The notes under the pieces are model-generated. The model ran no database searches and was not told the DNA's origin. It saw only the letters and a list, made by a program, of their open reading frames with translations. This document shows, piece after piece, positions 1-8,682 of a stretch of DNA of 64,000 nucleotides (positions are counted from its first letter, which is position 1; each line of letters starts with the position of its first letter). The translations under genes were made by a program, and so were the position numbers. The DNA is taken from the NCBI RefSeq assembly GCF_004522235.1, contig NZ_SDLT01000006.1:248001-312000 (forward strand), given 5' to 3'. This DNA comes from Amycolatopsis nivea (GTDB taxonomy: Bacteria; Actinomycetota; Actinomycetes; Mycobacteriales; Pseudonocardiaceae).

Positions 1-982
1 GCCGCTCGTAGTTTTCCAGCGCATCCGGCACGGTAGCGGCGCGAGCCACTTGCTCGGCGAGCACGTACGCTCCGCCGATTCCCAGCGAGGCGCCCATTCC
101 CGCGAGCAGCGAGACCGCGTAACCCGCGTCGCCGACCAGGACGACACGGCCGCTGCTCCACCGCGGCATCACGATCTGCGCCACCTGGTCGTAGTAGACC
201 TCGTCGTTCGGCGGACAGGCGGCGAGAACGCGCGGCGCGACCCAGCCGAGCCGCCGGTACTCACGGCGAAGCGCGGCGACCCGGTCCTCGGGCAGCGTCG
301 GGTCCGTCGCACGGTGGACGGCGAAAACGGCGACCCGGCCGTCCCGGAGCCCGTAGCAGCCGAGCTCGGCGCCGATGCTGTCGGAGAGGCAGAACCGGTC
401 GCGTACCAGCGCCTGTACCTCCGGGTCCTCGAACGTGTAAGCCGCGGTGTGGAAGCCGAGGTACTTGAGAAAACTAGTCTCCGGGCCGAACACCAGCTCG
501 CGGACGGTCGAATGCACCCCGTCGGCGCCGACCAGCAGATCCGCCTCGGATGAGGCCCCGTCGGCCGTGTCGACGCGGACGCTCCCCGCTCCGTCCGAGA
601 CGCCGACGACCTCGGCGCCGAATCGGAGTTCGACGTCTTCGGGCAGGCTTTCCCGCAGGGCCGACTCGAGATCCGGCCGCATGATGCTCAGGAGCCGTCC
701 GCCGACGGGCTTGGCGAACGCGTCGTACCGGATCACGGCGCGCTGCCGGCCGGATTCGTCGTAGTAGCCCGCCTCCTCGACGTCGTAGCCGAGTTCGCGC
801 AGCCGAGGGAGAACGCCCATCGCTTCCACCGCGTCGTACCCGGGTCCCATGAAGTCGATCATGTAGCCCTGCGCGCGCGGGGCCGGTGCGCGTTCCAGCA
901 CCACGACCTCCCAGCCGCGCCGCGCCAGGCACTGCGCCGCGGCCAGGCCCGCGATTCCCGCGCCGCACACGACGGCCTTCAC
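1..982 (-). CDS. FAD-dependent monooxygenase, C-terminus beyond the window
   Basis: This is a group A flavoprotein monooxygenase of the PHBH fold, expected to hydroxylate a small organic substrate using NAD(P)H and FAD. About 327 residues are visible. They show an N-terminal dinucleotide fold (CGAGIAGLAAA), the mid-protein motif LLVGADGVHSTVRE that contacts FAD and NAD(P)H, and the second FAD motif VVLVGDAGYAVSLLAGMGAS. The start is a GTG at 982 that shares four bases (GTGA) with the stop of the upstream reductase gene, so the two are translationally coupled. The C-terminal end lies left of the window. It is the third gene of a TetR-reductase-monooxygenase operon. The substrate is not predictable from sequence. 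Confidence 0.85.
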   Translation of the reverse strand, partial: MKAVVCGAGIAGLAAAQCLARRGWEVVVLERAPAPRAQGYMIDFMGPGYDAVEAMGVLPRLRELGYDVEEAGYYDESGRQRAVIRYDAFAKPVGGRLLSIMRPDLESALRESLPEDVELRFGAEVVGVSDGAGSVRVDTADGASSEADLLVGADGVHSTVRELVFGPETSFLKYLGFHTAAYTFEDPEVQALVRDRFCLSDSIGAELGCYGLRDGRVAVFAVHRATDPTLPEDRVAALRREYRRLGWVAPRVLAACPPNDEVYYDQVAQIVMPRWSSGRVVLVGDAGYAVSLLAGMGASLGIGGAYVLAEQVARAATVPDALENYER

Positions 983-1479
983 GATCCCGCCCCGTCCAGG
1001 CGCAGTTCGACCATCGGCAACTCGGTGTCGCGTTCGCTGATCGCCGTGCCGAGAGTGTTCTCCAGAATCGTCTTGAACTTGCGCCACGCCCGCGGATGCT
1101 TGCGCACATAGACCGCCAGCGCGGCGTCCGCCTCCTTGGTGGACAGTTTCCGCGCAGTCGCCGGAGACAGGCCGCGCGCACCGCTGGCCACCCGCACCCG
1201 CGGCTCGGCGAGAAGGTTGCGATACCACTGCGCCCGGTCGCCGAAACCGGACGCCACCACGTACGTGTCGTGATCCGGGTGCCCGATGACCTCCAGCACG
1301 ACGTAACGCCGGGCTCCGGACTTGCGGCCGACGTGCTCGAGCAGCAGCATCCGCGAGCCGAAAAGGAAACCGAGCCGGGCGCGGTAGAGCCAGATCGGAG
1401 CGCGCATCAACCGCCGGTTGCGCAGCAGCCGGGCGCCCGCGCGGCCAACGGCGCCTGAAGACGGGGTGGCATTGGTCAT
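979..1479 (-). CDS. Deazaflavin (F420)-dependent nitroreductase/quinone reductase family protein
   Basis: The 166-residue protein belongs to the Ddn/Rv3547-like split-barrel family (former DUF385), which uses reduced F420 or FMN to reduce quinones or nitro compounds. Diagnostic stretches are LLLEHVGRKSGARRYVVLEV and the following YVVASGFGDRAQWYRNL block, both typical of the cofactor pocket. ATG 1479 is preferred over an in-frame GTG at 1497 because GAGG precedes it at a suitable distance. It sits between a TetR gene and a flavin monooxygenase on the same strand and overlaps the latter by four bases, so it probably helps in the same detoxification or catabolic step. The exact substrate is unknown. 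Confidence 0.85.
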   Translation of the reverse strand: MTNATPSSGAVGRAGARLLRNRRLMRAPIWLYRARLGFLFGSRMLLLEHVGRKSGARRYVVLEVIGHPDHDTYVVASGFGDRAQWYRNLLAEPRVRVASGARGLSPATARKLSTKEADAALAVYVRKHPRAWRKFKTILENTLGTAISERDTELPMVELRLDGAGS

Positions 1480-1516
1480 CTGTCGACCTCGATTCACTGG
1501 TGATGGAAAGGGTTCG

Positions 1517-2140
1517 TCAGACCGAACCCCGCAGGCCGTCGCGGTACACGGCGAACACCTCGGTGCCCCAGCGGCGCATCCCGTCGGCCGACAGCGGGTC
1601 GACGCCGAGGACCTCGCGCAGCCGGTCGCGCAGGATCAGCACCGCGAGGTCGTTGACAAGCAGGAACGCCGCGCGCACGTCGGGATCCGAGCCGGTGTCC
1701 GCCATTCCGGCGCTCGCCATGGCCGCCAGCGTGTCCTGGCTCAGCGCGTAGAGCTTGCCGAACAACCCCGACGCCGCCGGCCCGCCGCCGAGCAGCAGCC
1801 ACCCGAGGTACCCGGGGACGGCCGAGCCCGCCGGAAGACCGCCGGACACCGCCTCGGCCAGACTCGGCACCGCCTCCGGATCGAACGGTCCGTCCCCGCG
1901 CGGGGCGACAGCCTCGGCGAGCATCGCCCCGAAAACCTGGACCACGTGCTCGTCGACCGCTTCCCGCAGTCCGTCCTTGGACCCGTAGTGCCGGATCACC
2001 AGCGCCGGCGAAACGCTGGCCGCCGCCGCGACGTCGCGAACCGTCACCGCGTCCGGACCGCGCTCGCCGAACAGCCGCAGCGCCTCGTCGCGGATCCTCG
2101 CCTTCGCCGTGCGATCGTCCGGTAGTGAACTCATGTTCAT
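1517..2140 (-). CDS. TetR family transcriptional regulator
   Basis: This 207-residue repressor-type protein has an N-terminal TetR helix-turn-helix (about residues 15-60, with GPDAVTVRDVAAAASVSPAL followed by VIRHYGSKDGL) and a ligand-binding C-terminal domain. Translation can start at ATG 2140 or six bases in at ATG 2134; longer upstream readings run through the intergenic region and lack family homology. It heads the minus-strand operon containing the F420-type reductase and FAD monooxygenase, which it most likely controls. An inverted repeat overlaps its start codon, consistent with autoregulation. The inducer cannot be predicted. Confidence 0.85.
   Translation of the reverse strand: MNMSSLPDDRTAKARIRDEALRLFGERGPDAVTVRDVAAAASVSPALVIRHYGSKDGLREAVDEHVVQVFGAMLAEAVAPRGDGPFDPEAVPSLAEAVSGGLPAGSAVPGYLGWLLLGGGPAASGLFGKLYALSQDTLAAMASAGMADTGSDPDVRAAFLLVNDLAVLILRDRLREVLGVDPLSADGMRRWGTEVFAVYRDGLRGSV
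2126..2139. promoter_or_regulatory. Candidate TetR operator
   Basis: The sequence TGAAC-TCAT-GTTCA is a perfect inverted repeat overlapping the start of the minus-strand TetR gene. A further ATGTTCAC copy lies at 2153-2160 in an unusually AT-rich stretch. TetR proteins commonly repress from palindromes at their own start, so this is a plausible autoregulatory site. No binding data are available. Confidence 0.4.
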
Positions 2141-2344
2141 GATTATAAACAGATGTTCACTCAGCTCACCAGGACGATGCGCCGACCCGGTTGCGGACAA
2201 ATCCGAGCGGCTGCGGCACAACTGCTCCCGGTTCGTGGCCCGCAACTGCCGCGGGTGACGCTCGCTGTTCCAGCTCGGTTCCGGAATCCGGGCATTCTTC
2301 CGGCAGTTGGCCACATATCGGAACGCACGGCGGAGATCCACACC

Positions 2345-2361
2345 TGTCTCAGAGTGGTACA
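2345..2361. promoter_or_regulatory. 17-bp palindromic activator site, TGTNNCA-N3-TGNNACA
   Basis: The sequence TGTCTCA-GAG-TGGTACA lies in the 371-bp gap between two divergent TetR genes, about 150 bp upstream of the rightward one. It fits the palindrome also found at 7606, 10661 and 49616. I infer that it is a binding site of one of the two AcoR/MimR-like activators in this window. Most of the rest of the gap, 2141-2511, has no convincing gene. Confidence 0.45.
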
Positions 2362-2511
2362 GAAGCCGGCTGGCGCGGCTCGATAAGTTGGCCGGATCAG
2401 GCCAGCACCGCACCGTCCGAAGGCAGCCCGTCACTGTGTTTGCCGAGGTTGGGCGCTAACCTCGGCAGACGAGCACCGCAAGTGCCGAGCCGCGCGGCAG
2501 AGGGGAAAACG

Positions 2512-3174
2512 ATGAGTTCAGCGCGTCGGTATGACGCCTCGGAAAGACTGCGCGTCCACTTGAGCCAGTTCGACTGGTCCGGGCAGACCCCAGCCAGGCG
2601 CGCCGCTCTCGAAGCGTTTCTCCGGCTCTCGAACGCGCACGGCTTCACGACCGTGACCATGCGGATGCTCGCCACCGAACTGACCATCAAGGCTCCCAGC
2701 CTTTACGCCTATTTCCCCGGCGGGCGGGACGAGATCGTCGCGGAGTCGCTTCGCTGGCATTTCTCCAAGTTCGGCTACGCGATCCTGGCGGCCGTCGACC
2801 GGACCGAGACGGCGGCCGAATTCTGGGACGCGATGGTGCGGGAGCATCTCACCCGCCAGGTCACACTGCCCGAAAGCGATCTCTGGGACCTTCTGGTTGC
2901 CACGGACGCGGTCGTGCCTTCGCTCCCCGCCGGCCTGCACGACCAGGTCGACAGCTGGGTCGCCTATTACGAGGACATGTACCGCGCCGCGGCGATCGAC
3001 ATGGGCATCGATGCCGACGTGGACGAGCAGATCCGGCTCGTGCTCACCGTCGTCGAGGGCGCGCGCAGGTGGTGCTCGGCCGACACGCTGCCGAACGCCG
3101 TCGCGCGCGCGATTCAGGTTTCGCACTCGCTCTTGCGCCTGCCGTCCGCGGACTCCAGTCGCGTGGGGGCCTAG
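2512..3174 (+). CDS. TetR family transcriptional regulator
   Basis: This 220-residue protein has a TetR-type HTH at about residues 45-80 (GFTTVTMRMLATELTIKAPS followed by LYAYFPGGRDEIVAESL) and a TetR_C-like effector domain. ATG 2512 is chosen because AGGGG lies just upstream; longer upstream readings lack homology. Its stop codon shares the tetranucleotide CTAG with the stop of the convergent dehydrogenase gene at 3171, so the two genes meet with no spacer. One of the shared 17-bp palindromes lies upstream, suggesting that it belongs to the catabolic island. The target genes are unknown. Confidence 0.85.
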   Translation: MSSARRYDASERLRVHLSQFDWSGQTPARRAALEAFLRLSNAHGFTTVTMRMLATELTIKAPSLYAYFPGGRDEIVAESLRWHFSKFGYAILAAVDRTETAAEFWDAMVREHLTRQVTLPESDLWDLLVATDAVVPSLPAGLHDQVDSWVAYYEDMYRAAAIDMGIDADVDEQIRLVLTVVEGARRWCSADTLPNAVARAIQVSHSLLRLPSADSSRVGA

Positions 3175-6032
3175 TCAGGACGCGGCGAGCCGGGCAGTCG
3201 AGCAGGATCCATCAACGATGCCAGGTGGCTGCTTCCGCGCAACGGGTCGATCTGGTTCACCTGCATCGCACAGCTGAAGCCGTCGGTGAGCACCGGGGCG
3301 TCGGCCGCGCTGTCCAGGGCCGGTCGGATCGACTGCTCGGCCACCTTCATCGAGACATCGAAATGCTCGGCCTCGAAGCCGAAGTTGCCGGCGACACCGC
3401 AGCACGACGACGAGACCGCGACCTCCGAGACGCCCCAGTTGCGCAGCACGCGACGCTGGACGTCCGAGCCGAAGACCGCGTGCTCGTGGCAATGTGTCTG
3501 CAGCACGACGCGCTCCGGGGACGGCGCGCTCGGCTTCCAGCCGCGGGTGAGCGCCTCGTCCACCGCCGCGGCGAAGGACCGCACCCGAGCGGCGACCCGC
3601 TGAGCCGCCGGTCCGCCGACGAGCTTCGGGGCTTCGTCCCGGATCGTCGCGGCGCAGCTCGGTTCGAGCACGACGATCGGCCGGTCGGTCCCGTCGTCGA
3701 AACGGTCGACCAGACGCCGGAGCCGGCGTCGCGCGCCGTCGCGCTGGCCGGTCGAGATCCACGTCAGCCCGCAGCAGGCGTCGGGAGTGCAGCCGACCGT
3801 CTCGCCGGTGTCGCGGAGCACCCGGGTCGCGGCGGGAATCACTTCGGGGCGGAACGCGCGGGTGAAGCTGTCGGCGAACACGAGAACGTCCGCGGCGTCC
3901 GAGAAACGCGCCTCCTCGATGCGAAGCCGTCGCGACCGCACTGAGACGAACGCAGGCAGGCGTCGTCGTGCGCTCACCCCCAGCCGCTCGCCGAGCCTGC
4001 GCACGAACGGATTGCTTGACGCGGCGTTGGCGAGACCCGCAGTTCGGGTGACGAGCGGGAGCCACCTGGGCAGCCACCCGATGGAGTAGTGCGTGAACGG
4101 GCGCAGCTTGCCGCGGTAGTGCTCGTTCACGAGCTCCGACTTCGCTTCGGCGATGTCGACGCCGGTCGGGCAGTCGCTCGAGCACGCCTTGCACGACAGG
4201 CAAAGATCGAGCGCTTCGCGCACTTCTGGGCTCGACCAGCCGTTCACAGTGCTGCCCTGAGCGCGCGTCAGTTCCTGCAACACGCGCGCACGGCCGCGGG
4301 TCGAGTCCTTCTCGTCCTTCGTCGCCCGGTAGCTCGGGCACATGAAGCCGCCGGAGGTCGCGCGGCACCGGCCGACGCCGATGCAGGCGTGCGAGTTCCC
4401 GGCGGCCGCGCCCGACGCGGGGACTCCTTCGAGGGCCAAGGAAACCGTGAACGGCTCCGGGTCGACGATGATGCCGAGATTGAGCAGCCCTCGCGGGTCC
4501 CAGCTGCGCTTGAACGTCCGGAAGAGCGCGATCATCTCGGGCGAGTACATGACCTCGAGCAGTTCGCTGCGCGCGCGACCGTCGCCGTGCTCCCCGGAAA
4601 GCGAGCCGCCGTGGGCGACGACGAGAGCAGCCGCCTCGCGGGTGAAGTCCGCGAAGTCGCGGCGACCCCGTTCAGTGTGCAGGTCGTAGTCGAGTCGCAT
4701 GTGGACGCACCCGGCGCCGAAGTGCCCGTACATGAACGCGGTGTAGCCGTACTTGCGCACCAGCGGAAAGAGCTCGGAAAGGTAGTCGGCAAGACGCTCG
4801 GGCGCGACAGCCGAGTCCTCCCAGCCCGGCCAGGTCTGCACGCCGTCGATGCGCAGAGACGACAAACCCGCGCCGTCTTCGCGCACTTTCCACAGTTTCG
4901 CGCGTTCGCCGGGATCGGTCACGACGGCGTGGTCGAGCACTCTCCCCGCGCCGCGGAGGACGTCGAGCAGCCGGGTGCAGTCCGTCGTCGCTTGCTCGAT
5001 CGTGTCGGCGGAGAACTCCACCATCAGGTAGGCGCTGCCGCGCGGCAGGGAATCCACGCTCGCCGCGCCGCGCCGATGCCGCATTATGTCCACAATAGAC
5101 AGATCGAGTCCCTCGAGCGCGGCCGGTTCCGCCGCGAGGATGGACGGCACGTCCCGGGCCGACTCGACGGTGTCCGCGTACCCCAGGCACAGCAAGGCGG
5201 TCGTCCGCGGCTTCGGAACCAGACCGACGCGTGCGCGCACGATGATCGCGCAGGTGCCTTCGCTGCCAGCGAGCACGCGTGCGACGTCGAAGCCGTTCTC
5301 GGGCAGCAGTTCGCCCAGGTGGTATCCCGATACCTGGCGCGGGATCCTCTGCAACTCCGTCCGGATCAGGGCGAGGTGCTGCTGCGCGAGGCCGCTGAGT
5401 GCCGCGTCGAGTTCGGCGGCGCGTGCGACGGAAACCTGGTCCCCGGCGTCGACGGCACGGATTCCGTCGCGCCCGGCGCGCAGGTGTCCTCCGTCGGCGG
5501 TGACGAGTTCGACCTCCAGCAGGTGATGCGTCATCCGCCCGTAGGCCACGGAGTGATTGCCGCACGCGTCGTTCCCGATGGCGCCGCCGATCGTCGCGCG
5601 CGATACGGACGACGGGTCCGGGGCGAAGGTCAGGCTTCCCCCGGACTGCTTCTCCACCCTGCTGCGCAGCTCGCCGAGCACGACTCCCGCGTCGGCCCAG
5701 ACGGTCCGCGAGCCGAGGTCCGCCTCGTCCGTCCTGGTCATCCTCCGGGAGAGGTCGACCACCAAGCCGGAGCCGACCGCGTTGCCTGCCATGGACGTGC
5801 CGCCGCCGCGAGTGGTGACCGGCACGCCGAGCCGAGCGCAGAGCCGAACGATCTCCCGGACCTCCTCGACGGTGCCCGGGAACGCCACTGCCGCGGGTCG
5901 CACTCGGTAGTTCGACGCGTCGTAGGAGTACTCCCAGCGGCGGCGGGACGAGTCCTCGACGTCGATCCCCCGTTCCCGGAGCTCGCGAATCAGCTGGCTC
6001 GTCCCGGTGGCGACTGTCGACACTCGATGCAC
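3171..6032 (-). CDS. FAD-binding oxidase fused to Fe-S oxidoreductase (D-lactate/2-hydroxyacid dehydrogenase type)
   Basis: This 953-residue respiratory dehydrogenase probably oxidises a D-2-hydroxyacid and passes electrons to the quinone pool. Order of domains: FAD_binding_4 (about 45-180, with TTRGGGTSMAG), FAD-oxidase C-terminal domain (about 270-525, with SGEHGDG at 480-486), a ferredoxin-like part with Cys550, Cys556, Cys565 and the cluster Cys611/614/617/621, and a C-terminal cysteine-rich CCG region (CTPDACCG and SSCCGVAGNFGFE). Length matches YdiJ/Dld-II-type fusions. The start is GTG 6032. It lies downstream of an APC permease on the same strand. The two soluble NAD-linked 2-hydroxyacid dehydrogenases of the island may act on the same or related acids. 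Confidence 0.88.
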   Translation of the reverse strand: MHRVSTVATGTSQLIRELRERGIDVEDSSRRRWEYSYDASNYRVRPAAVAFPGTVEEVREIVRLCARLGVPVTTRGGGTSMAGNAVGSGLVVDLSRRMTRTDEADLGSRTVWADAGVVLGELRSRVEKQSGGSLTFAPDPSSVSRATIGGAIGNDACGNHSVAYGRMTHHLLEVELVTADGGHLRAGRDGIRAVDAGDQVSVARAAELDAALSGLAQQHLALIRTELQRIPRQVSGYHLGELLPENGFDVARVLAGSEGTCAIIVRARVGLVPKPRTTALLCLGYADTVESARDVPSILAAEPAALEGLDLSIVDIMRHRRGAASVDSLPRGSAYLMVEFSADTIEQATTDCTRLLDVLRGAGRVLDHAVVTDPGERAKLWKVREDGAGLSSLRIDGVQTWPGWEDSAVAPERLADYLSELFPLVRKYGYTAFMYGHFGAGCVHMRLDYDLHTERGRRDFADFTREAAALVVAHGGSLSGEHGDGRARSELLEVMYSPEMIALFRTFKRSWDPRGLLNLGIIVDPEPFTVSLALEGVPASGAAAGNSHACIGVGRCRATSGGFMCPSYRATKDEKDSTRGRARVLQELTRAQGSTVNGWSSPEVREALDLCLSCKACSSDCPTGVDIAEAKSELVNEHYRGKLRPFTHYSIGWLPRWLPLVTRTAGLANAASSNPFVRRLGERLGVSARRRLPAFVSVRSRRLRIEEARFSDAADVLVFADSFTRAFRPEVIPAATRVLRDTGETVGCTPDACCGLTWISTGQRDGARRRLRRLVDRFDDGTDRPIVVLEPSCAATIRDEAPKLVGGPAAQRVAARVRSFAAAVDEALTRGWKPSAPSPERVVLQTHCHEHAVFGSDVQRRVLRNWGVSEVAVSSSCCGVAGNFGFEAEHFDVSMKVAEQSIRPALDSAADAPVLTDGFSCAMQVNQIDPLRGSSHLASLMDPARLPGSPRPD

Positions 6033-6075
6033 TCCATTCGGTCGGACCGGTCCCTAGGCTGAGCAGGCGAGCGGG

Positions 6076-7533
6076 TCAGAGCCGCTCCCGGCCGAGTTTC
6101 GCATAGACCTCGGGGCGTTTCCTGCGCAGATACCCGGCGTACAGCACGCCGCCGAGGAACAGCGCGAAGGTGAACGCCATGAAGATCACCGTCACCAGAG
6201 CCGACCCGCCGATGAGCTCGGGGTAGTTCGCGACGGCCAGATAGGTCACCGCGCCCAGGAACACCATGCTGATCGCCGGCGCGATCACGGTGTTCCACAG
6301 CGGTTCGGACGCCTGCCGGCGACGGCGGAGGAAATACACCAGCACCGCCAGGCTCACGACGAACATGAGCAGCAGGACGTTGAAAGTGCCGCTGCCGCTG
6401 GCGATCGGGTAGATGGCGTCCGGGCTGACGCCGAGCGCGGCCAGCACAACGATTGCCAGCGCCCAGAGGAAGCCTACGGTCAGCGCGGAGACATAGGGCG
6501 AGCGGTGCCGTTTGTGCACGCGGCCGAGCACGCGCGGCAACGCCCCGTCCGAGGCGAGCGAGAAGCTGTAGCGGGCGGCGATGTTCTGAATGGACAGCAT
6601 CGACGCGAGAACGGAGGTGATCAGGAAAAGCGAGACCACGTCGGAGAAAACCACCCCGACCAGTTGCGCCGCCGAGTCGTGGAACAGCCCGACGGTGTTC
6701 GTGCGCGCCGCCTCTTGCGCTCGGTCCGCGCCGAGGTACGCGATGTATCCCCACGCCGCGATCACGTAGAACAGGCCGATGCCGGCGACAGCGAGGTACG
6801 TCGCGCGCGGAATGGTCCGGTCCGGGTTCTTGACCTCGTCGCGGAAGATCACCGTCGCTTCGAAGCCGAAGAAGTTGCCGATCGCGAACAGGAGAGCCAA
6901 TCCCAGGCCGGCGTCGGTCAACCACGGCATCGAGAAGCCGATTCCGTGCGCGACGCGCCCGCCGCTGGTCGCGAACGAAACCACGTCGAACGCAATGACG
7001 ATCACGACCTCGAGGATCATCGCCACCGTGAGCACCTTTGCCGAGAGATCGATGCGGCAATAGGCGAGGAAGGTGGTGGCGGCAGTGATCGCGAGCGCGT
7101 ACCAGTACCACGGGATGTCGGGGCCGTGAAGGGTTTTCGCGACGAACGCCTGCAGCGTCACCGCGAAGAACGCGGGTGCGAAGAAGCCGATCAGGAGATA
7201 GCCGACGTACGCCAGGAACGCGCCGCCGAGGCCGGTCGTTTTGCCGAGGCCGGCGGTGATGAAGGAGTAGAAGCCGCCGGGATTCTCGATCGAGCGGCTC
7301 ATCTTCACGAAACCCACCGAGAAAATGAGCAGCATCGCCGTCATGATGAGGTAGATGCCCGGCGCTGCCTTGCCGCTGAACATCATCAACACGGGCATGG
7401 TGCCCGCGACGGTCGCCAGGGGCGAGGCGAACGCGAGCACGCTCATCACGAGCGCTCCGATACCCATGTTGCCGCGGAGCCGCAGCCCCTCGGTCGCCGC
7501 CGCCGGCGTCGCTGCTTCGGTGTTGCCCACCAT
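6076..7533 (-). CDS. APC superfamily amino acid/amine permease
   Basis: This is a 485-residue integral membrane transporter with about 12 hydrophobic segments. The first contains the APC consensus for unwound TM1 (MGIGALVMSVLAFASPLATV), and FAIGNFFGFEATVIFRDEVK matches the conserved TM6-loop region. ATG 7533 is chosen because the family N-terminus begins there; the open frame upstream runs into the neighbouring gene. It likely imports the amino-acid-like or organic-acid substrate of the island. The shared 17-bp palindrome lies 73 bp upstream (7606-7622), so the permease and the downstream dehydrogenase may form one transcription unit. The substrate cannot be read from sequence. Confidence 0.88.
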   Translation of the reverse strand: MVGNTEAATPAAATEGLRLRGNMGIGALVMSVLAFASPLATVAGTMPVLMMFSGKAAPGIYLIMTAMLLIFSVGFVKMSRSIENPGGFYSFITAGLGKTTGLGGAFLAYVGYLLIGFFAPAFFAVTLQAFVAKTLHGPDIPWYWYALAITAATTFLAYCRIDLSAKVLTVAMILEVVIVIAFDVVSFATSGGRVAHGIGFSMPWLTDAGLGLALLFAIGNFFGFEATVIFRDEVKNPDRTIPRATYLAVAGIGLFYVIAAWGYIAYLGADRAQEAARTNTVGLFHDSAAQLVGVVFSDVVSLFLITSVLASMLSIQNIAARYSFSLASDGALPRVLGRVHKRHRSPYVSALTVGFLWALAIVVLAALGVSPDAIYPIASGSGTFNVLLLMFVVSLAVLVYFLRRRRQASEPLWNTVIAPAISMVFLGAVTYLAVANYPELIGGSALVTVIFMAFTFALFLGGVLYAGYLRRKRPEVYAKLGRERL

Positions 7534-7605
7534 AGTGACCTCGTCAACCTCGTCGTTGAGTCGCTTGGAATGGCATGACGCTAATCGTGCGTCCGCACAC
7601 CTTTT

Positions 7606-7622
7606 TGTGCCAGTGTGAGACA
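7606..7622. promoter_or_regulatory. 17-bp palindromic activator site upstream of permease
   Basis: TGTGCCA-GTG-TGAGACA matches the TGTNNCA-N3-TGNNACA consensus at all ten fixed positions. It lies in the 119-bp gap between the hydroxyacid dehydrogenase stop and the permease start, the right place to activate the permease-dehydrogenase pair. The right arm TGAGACA is identical to that of the site in front of mimR. Confidence 0.5.
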
Positions 7623-7652
7623 CTCGCCGAACGCGCCTGCCGCGTGAAGAGT

Positions 7653-8624
7653 TCAGCGCGTCGGCGACGCCGTGACTCCGATGGCGCGCAGGTCGACGAC
7701 GTCGCGCAGCGGTTCGCCTGCCTTCCAGCGCCGCAGATTCTCGACGAAGCAGTCGACTACGCGGCCGCGCCAGCCCACCAGATCTCCCGACGCGTGCGGA
7801 GAAACCAGGATCCGGTTCCGGCTCCACAACGGACTGTCGGCGGGCAGCGGCTCCTGCTCGAACACGTCGAGAGCCGCGGCGCCGAGGTGCCCGCTGTCGA
7901 TCGCGGCGAGCAGATCGTCGGCGACGACCACGGCACCGCGGCCCACGTTGACCAGCCGGGCCCCTCGCCGCATTCCGGACAGGCGGGCCGCGTCGAACAT
8001 GCCCCGTGTGTCCTCGGTCAGCGGCAGGGTCAGCACGACATCGTCCGCTTCCGGGAGCAATTCGTCGATCTCGCCGATCGCCGCGACGGCGCCGAGTTCG
8101 GGGTCCTGCCGGGCGGTCCGTCCCACGACGGTGACGTCCATGCCCGCGGCACGCAGGAGCAGCACGGTTTCCCGCCCTACCGGCCCGGGACCCGCGACGA
8201 GCACCTTCCGGCCGAGGATCGGTTCGGTTTCCCGGTGCTGCCACCGGTGCTCGTCCTGCAGTTCGATCGTGCGCCGGAGGTCTTTGGCGAACATCAGCAG
8301 CACGCCGAGGACCCATTCCGCGATCGGCCGTTCGCAGACCCCGCGCGAATTGCTGGCCACGATGTCGCTGTGCACGATCGCTTCGGTCAAGAGCGGATCC
8401 ATGCCGATGCTGGAGGTGTGGATCCAGCGCAGCCGTCCCGGCCCGACCTCGCGCAGCAGGGTGCTGCGAAAGTCGTTCAGGAACAGGATTTCGGCGTCCT
8501 CCTGGGCGGCGCGCAACTCGTCGGCGGTGCGCACGAGGACGGTCTCCGCCTCGGGTTCCAGCGCCGCGAGCGGCGGGGCTTGCCGTTCCGGGGAAACGAC
8601 GACGATGACTTTCGGGCGGTTCAT
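7653..8624 (-). CDS. D-isomer-specific 2-hydroxyacid dehydrogenase
   Basis: This 323-residue NAD(P)-dependent oxidoreductase interconverts a 2-hydroxyacid and a 2-oxoacid. It has the Rossmann motif GPGPVGRET (the usual GxGxxG, here with a Pro), the arginine region VNVGRGAVVV, the acidic catalytic residue in DVFEQEPLP and the catalytic histidine in LVSPHASGD. Length is normal for the family. It is followed on the minus strand by the permease and preceded by the IlvD/Edd dehydratase with a 58-bp gap, suggesting cotranscription with the dehydratase. It probably acts on a 2-keto acid produced by the dehydratase or lower in the pathway. It is not closely similar to the second enzyme of the island at 22679. 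Confidence 0.9.
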   Translation of the reverse strand: MNRPKVIVVVSPERQAPPLAALEPEAETVLVRTADELRAAQEDAEILFLNDFRSTLLREVGPGRLRWIHTSSIGMDPLLTEAIVHSDIVASNSRGVCERPIAEWVLGVLLMFAKDLRRTIELQDEHRWQHRETEPILGRKVLVAGPGPVGRETVLLLRAAGMDVTVVGRTARQDPELGAVAAIGEIDELLPEADDVVLTLPLTEDTRGMFDAARLSGMRRGARLVNVGRGAVVVADDLLAAIDSGHLGAAALDVFEQEPLPADSPLWSRNRILVSPHASGDLVGWRGRVVDCFVENLRRWKAGEPLRDVVDLRAIGVTASPTR

Positions 8625-8682
8625 CTGTTTTCTCCACTTCGGACGGTGTCTCGGCGGATCGCCGCGGGGTTGGCGCGGCCGA

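Noticed and set aside
4089..6062. A 657-codon plus-strand open frame opposite the D-lactate-type dehydrogenase
   Set aside because: It has shadow-frame composition and no recognisable motif. The opposite strand carries FAD and Fe-S motifs throughout.
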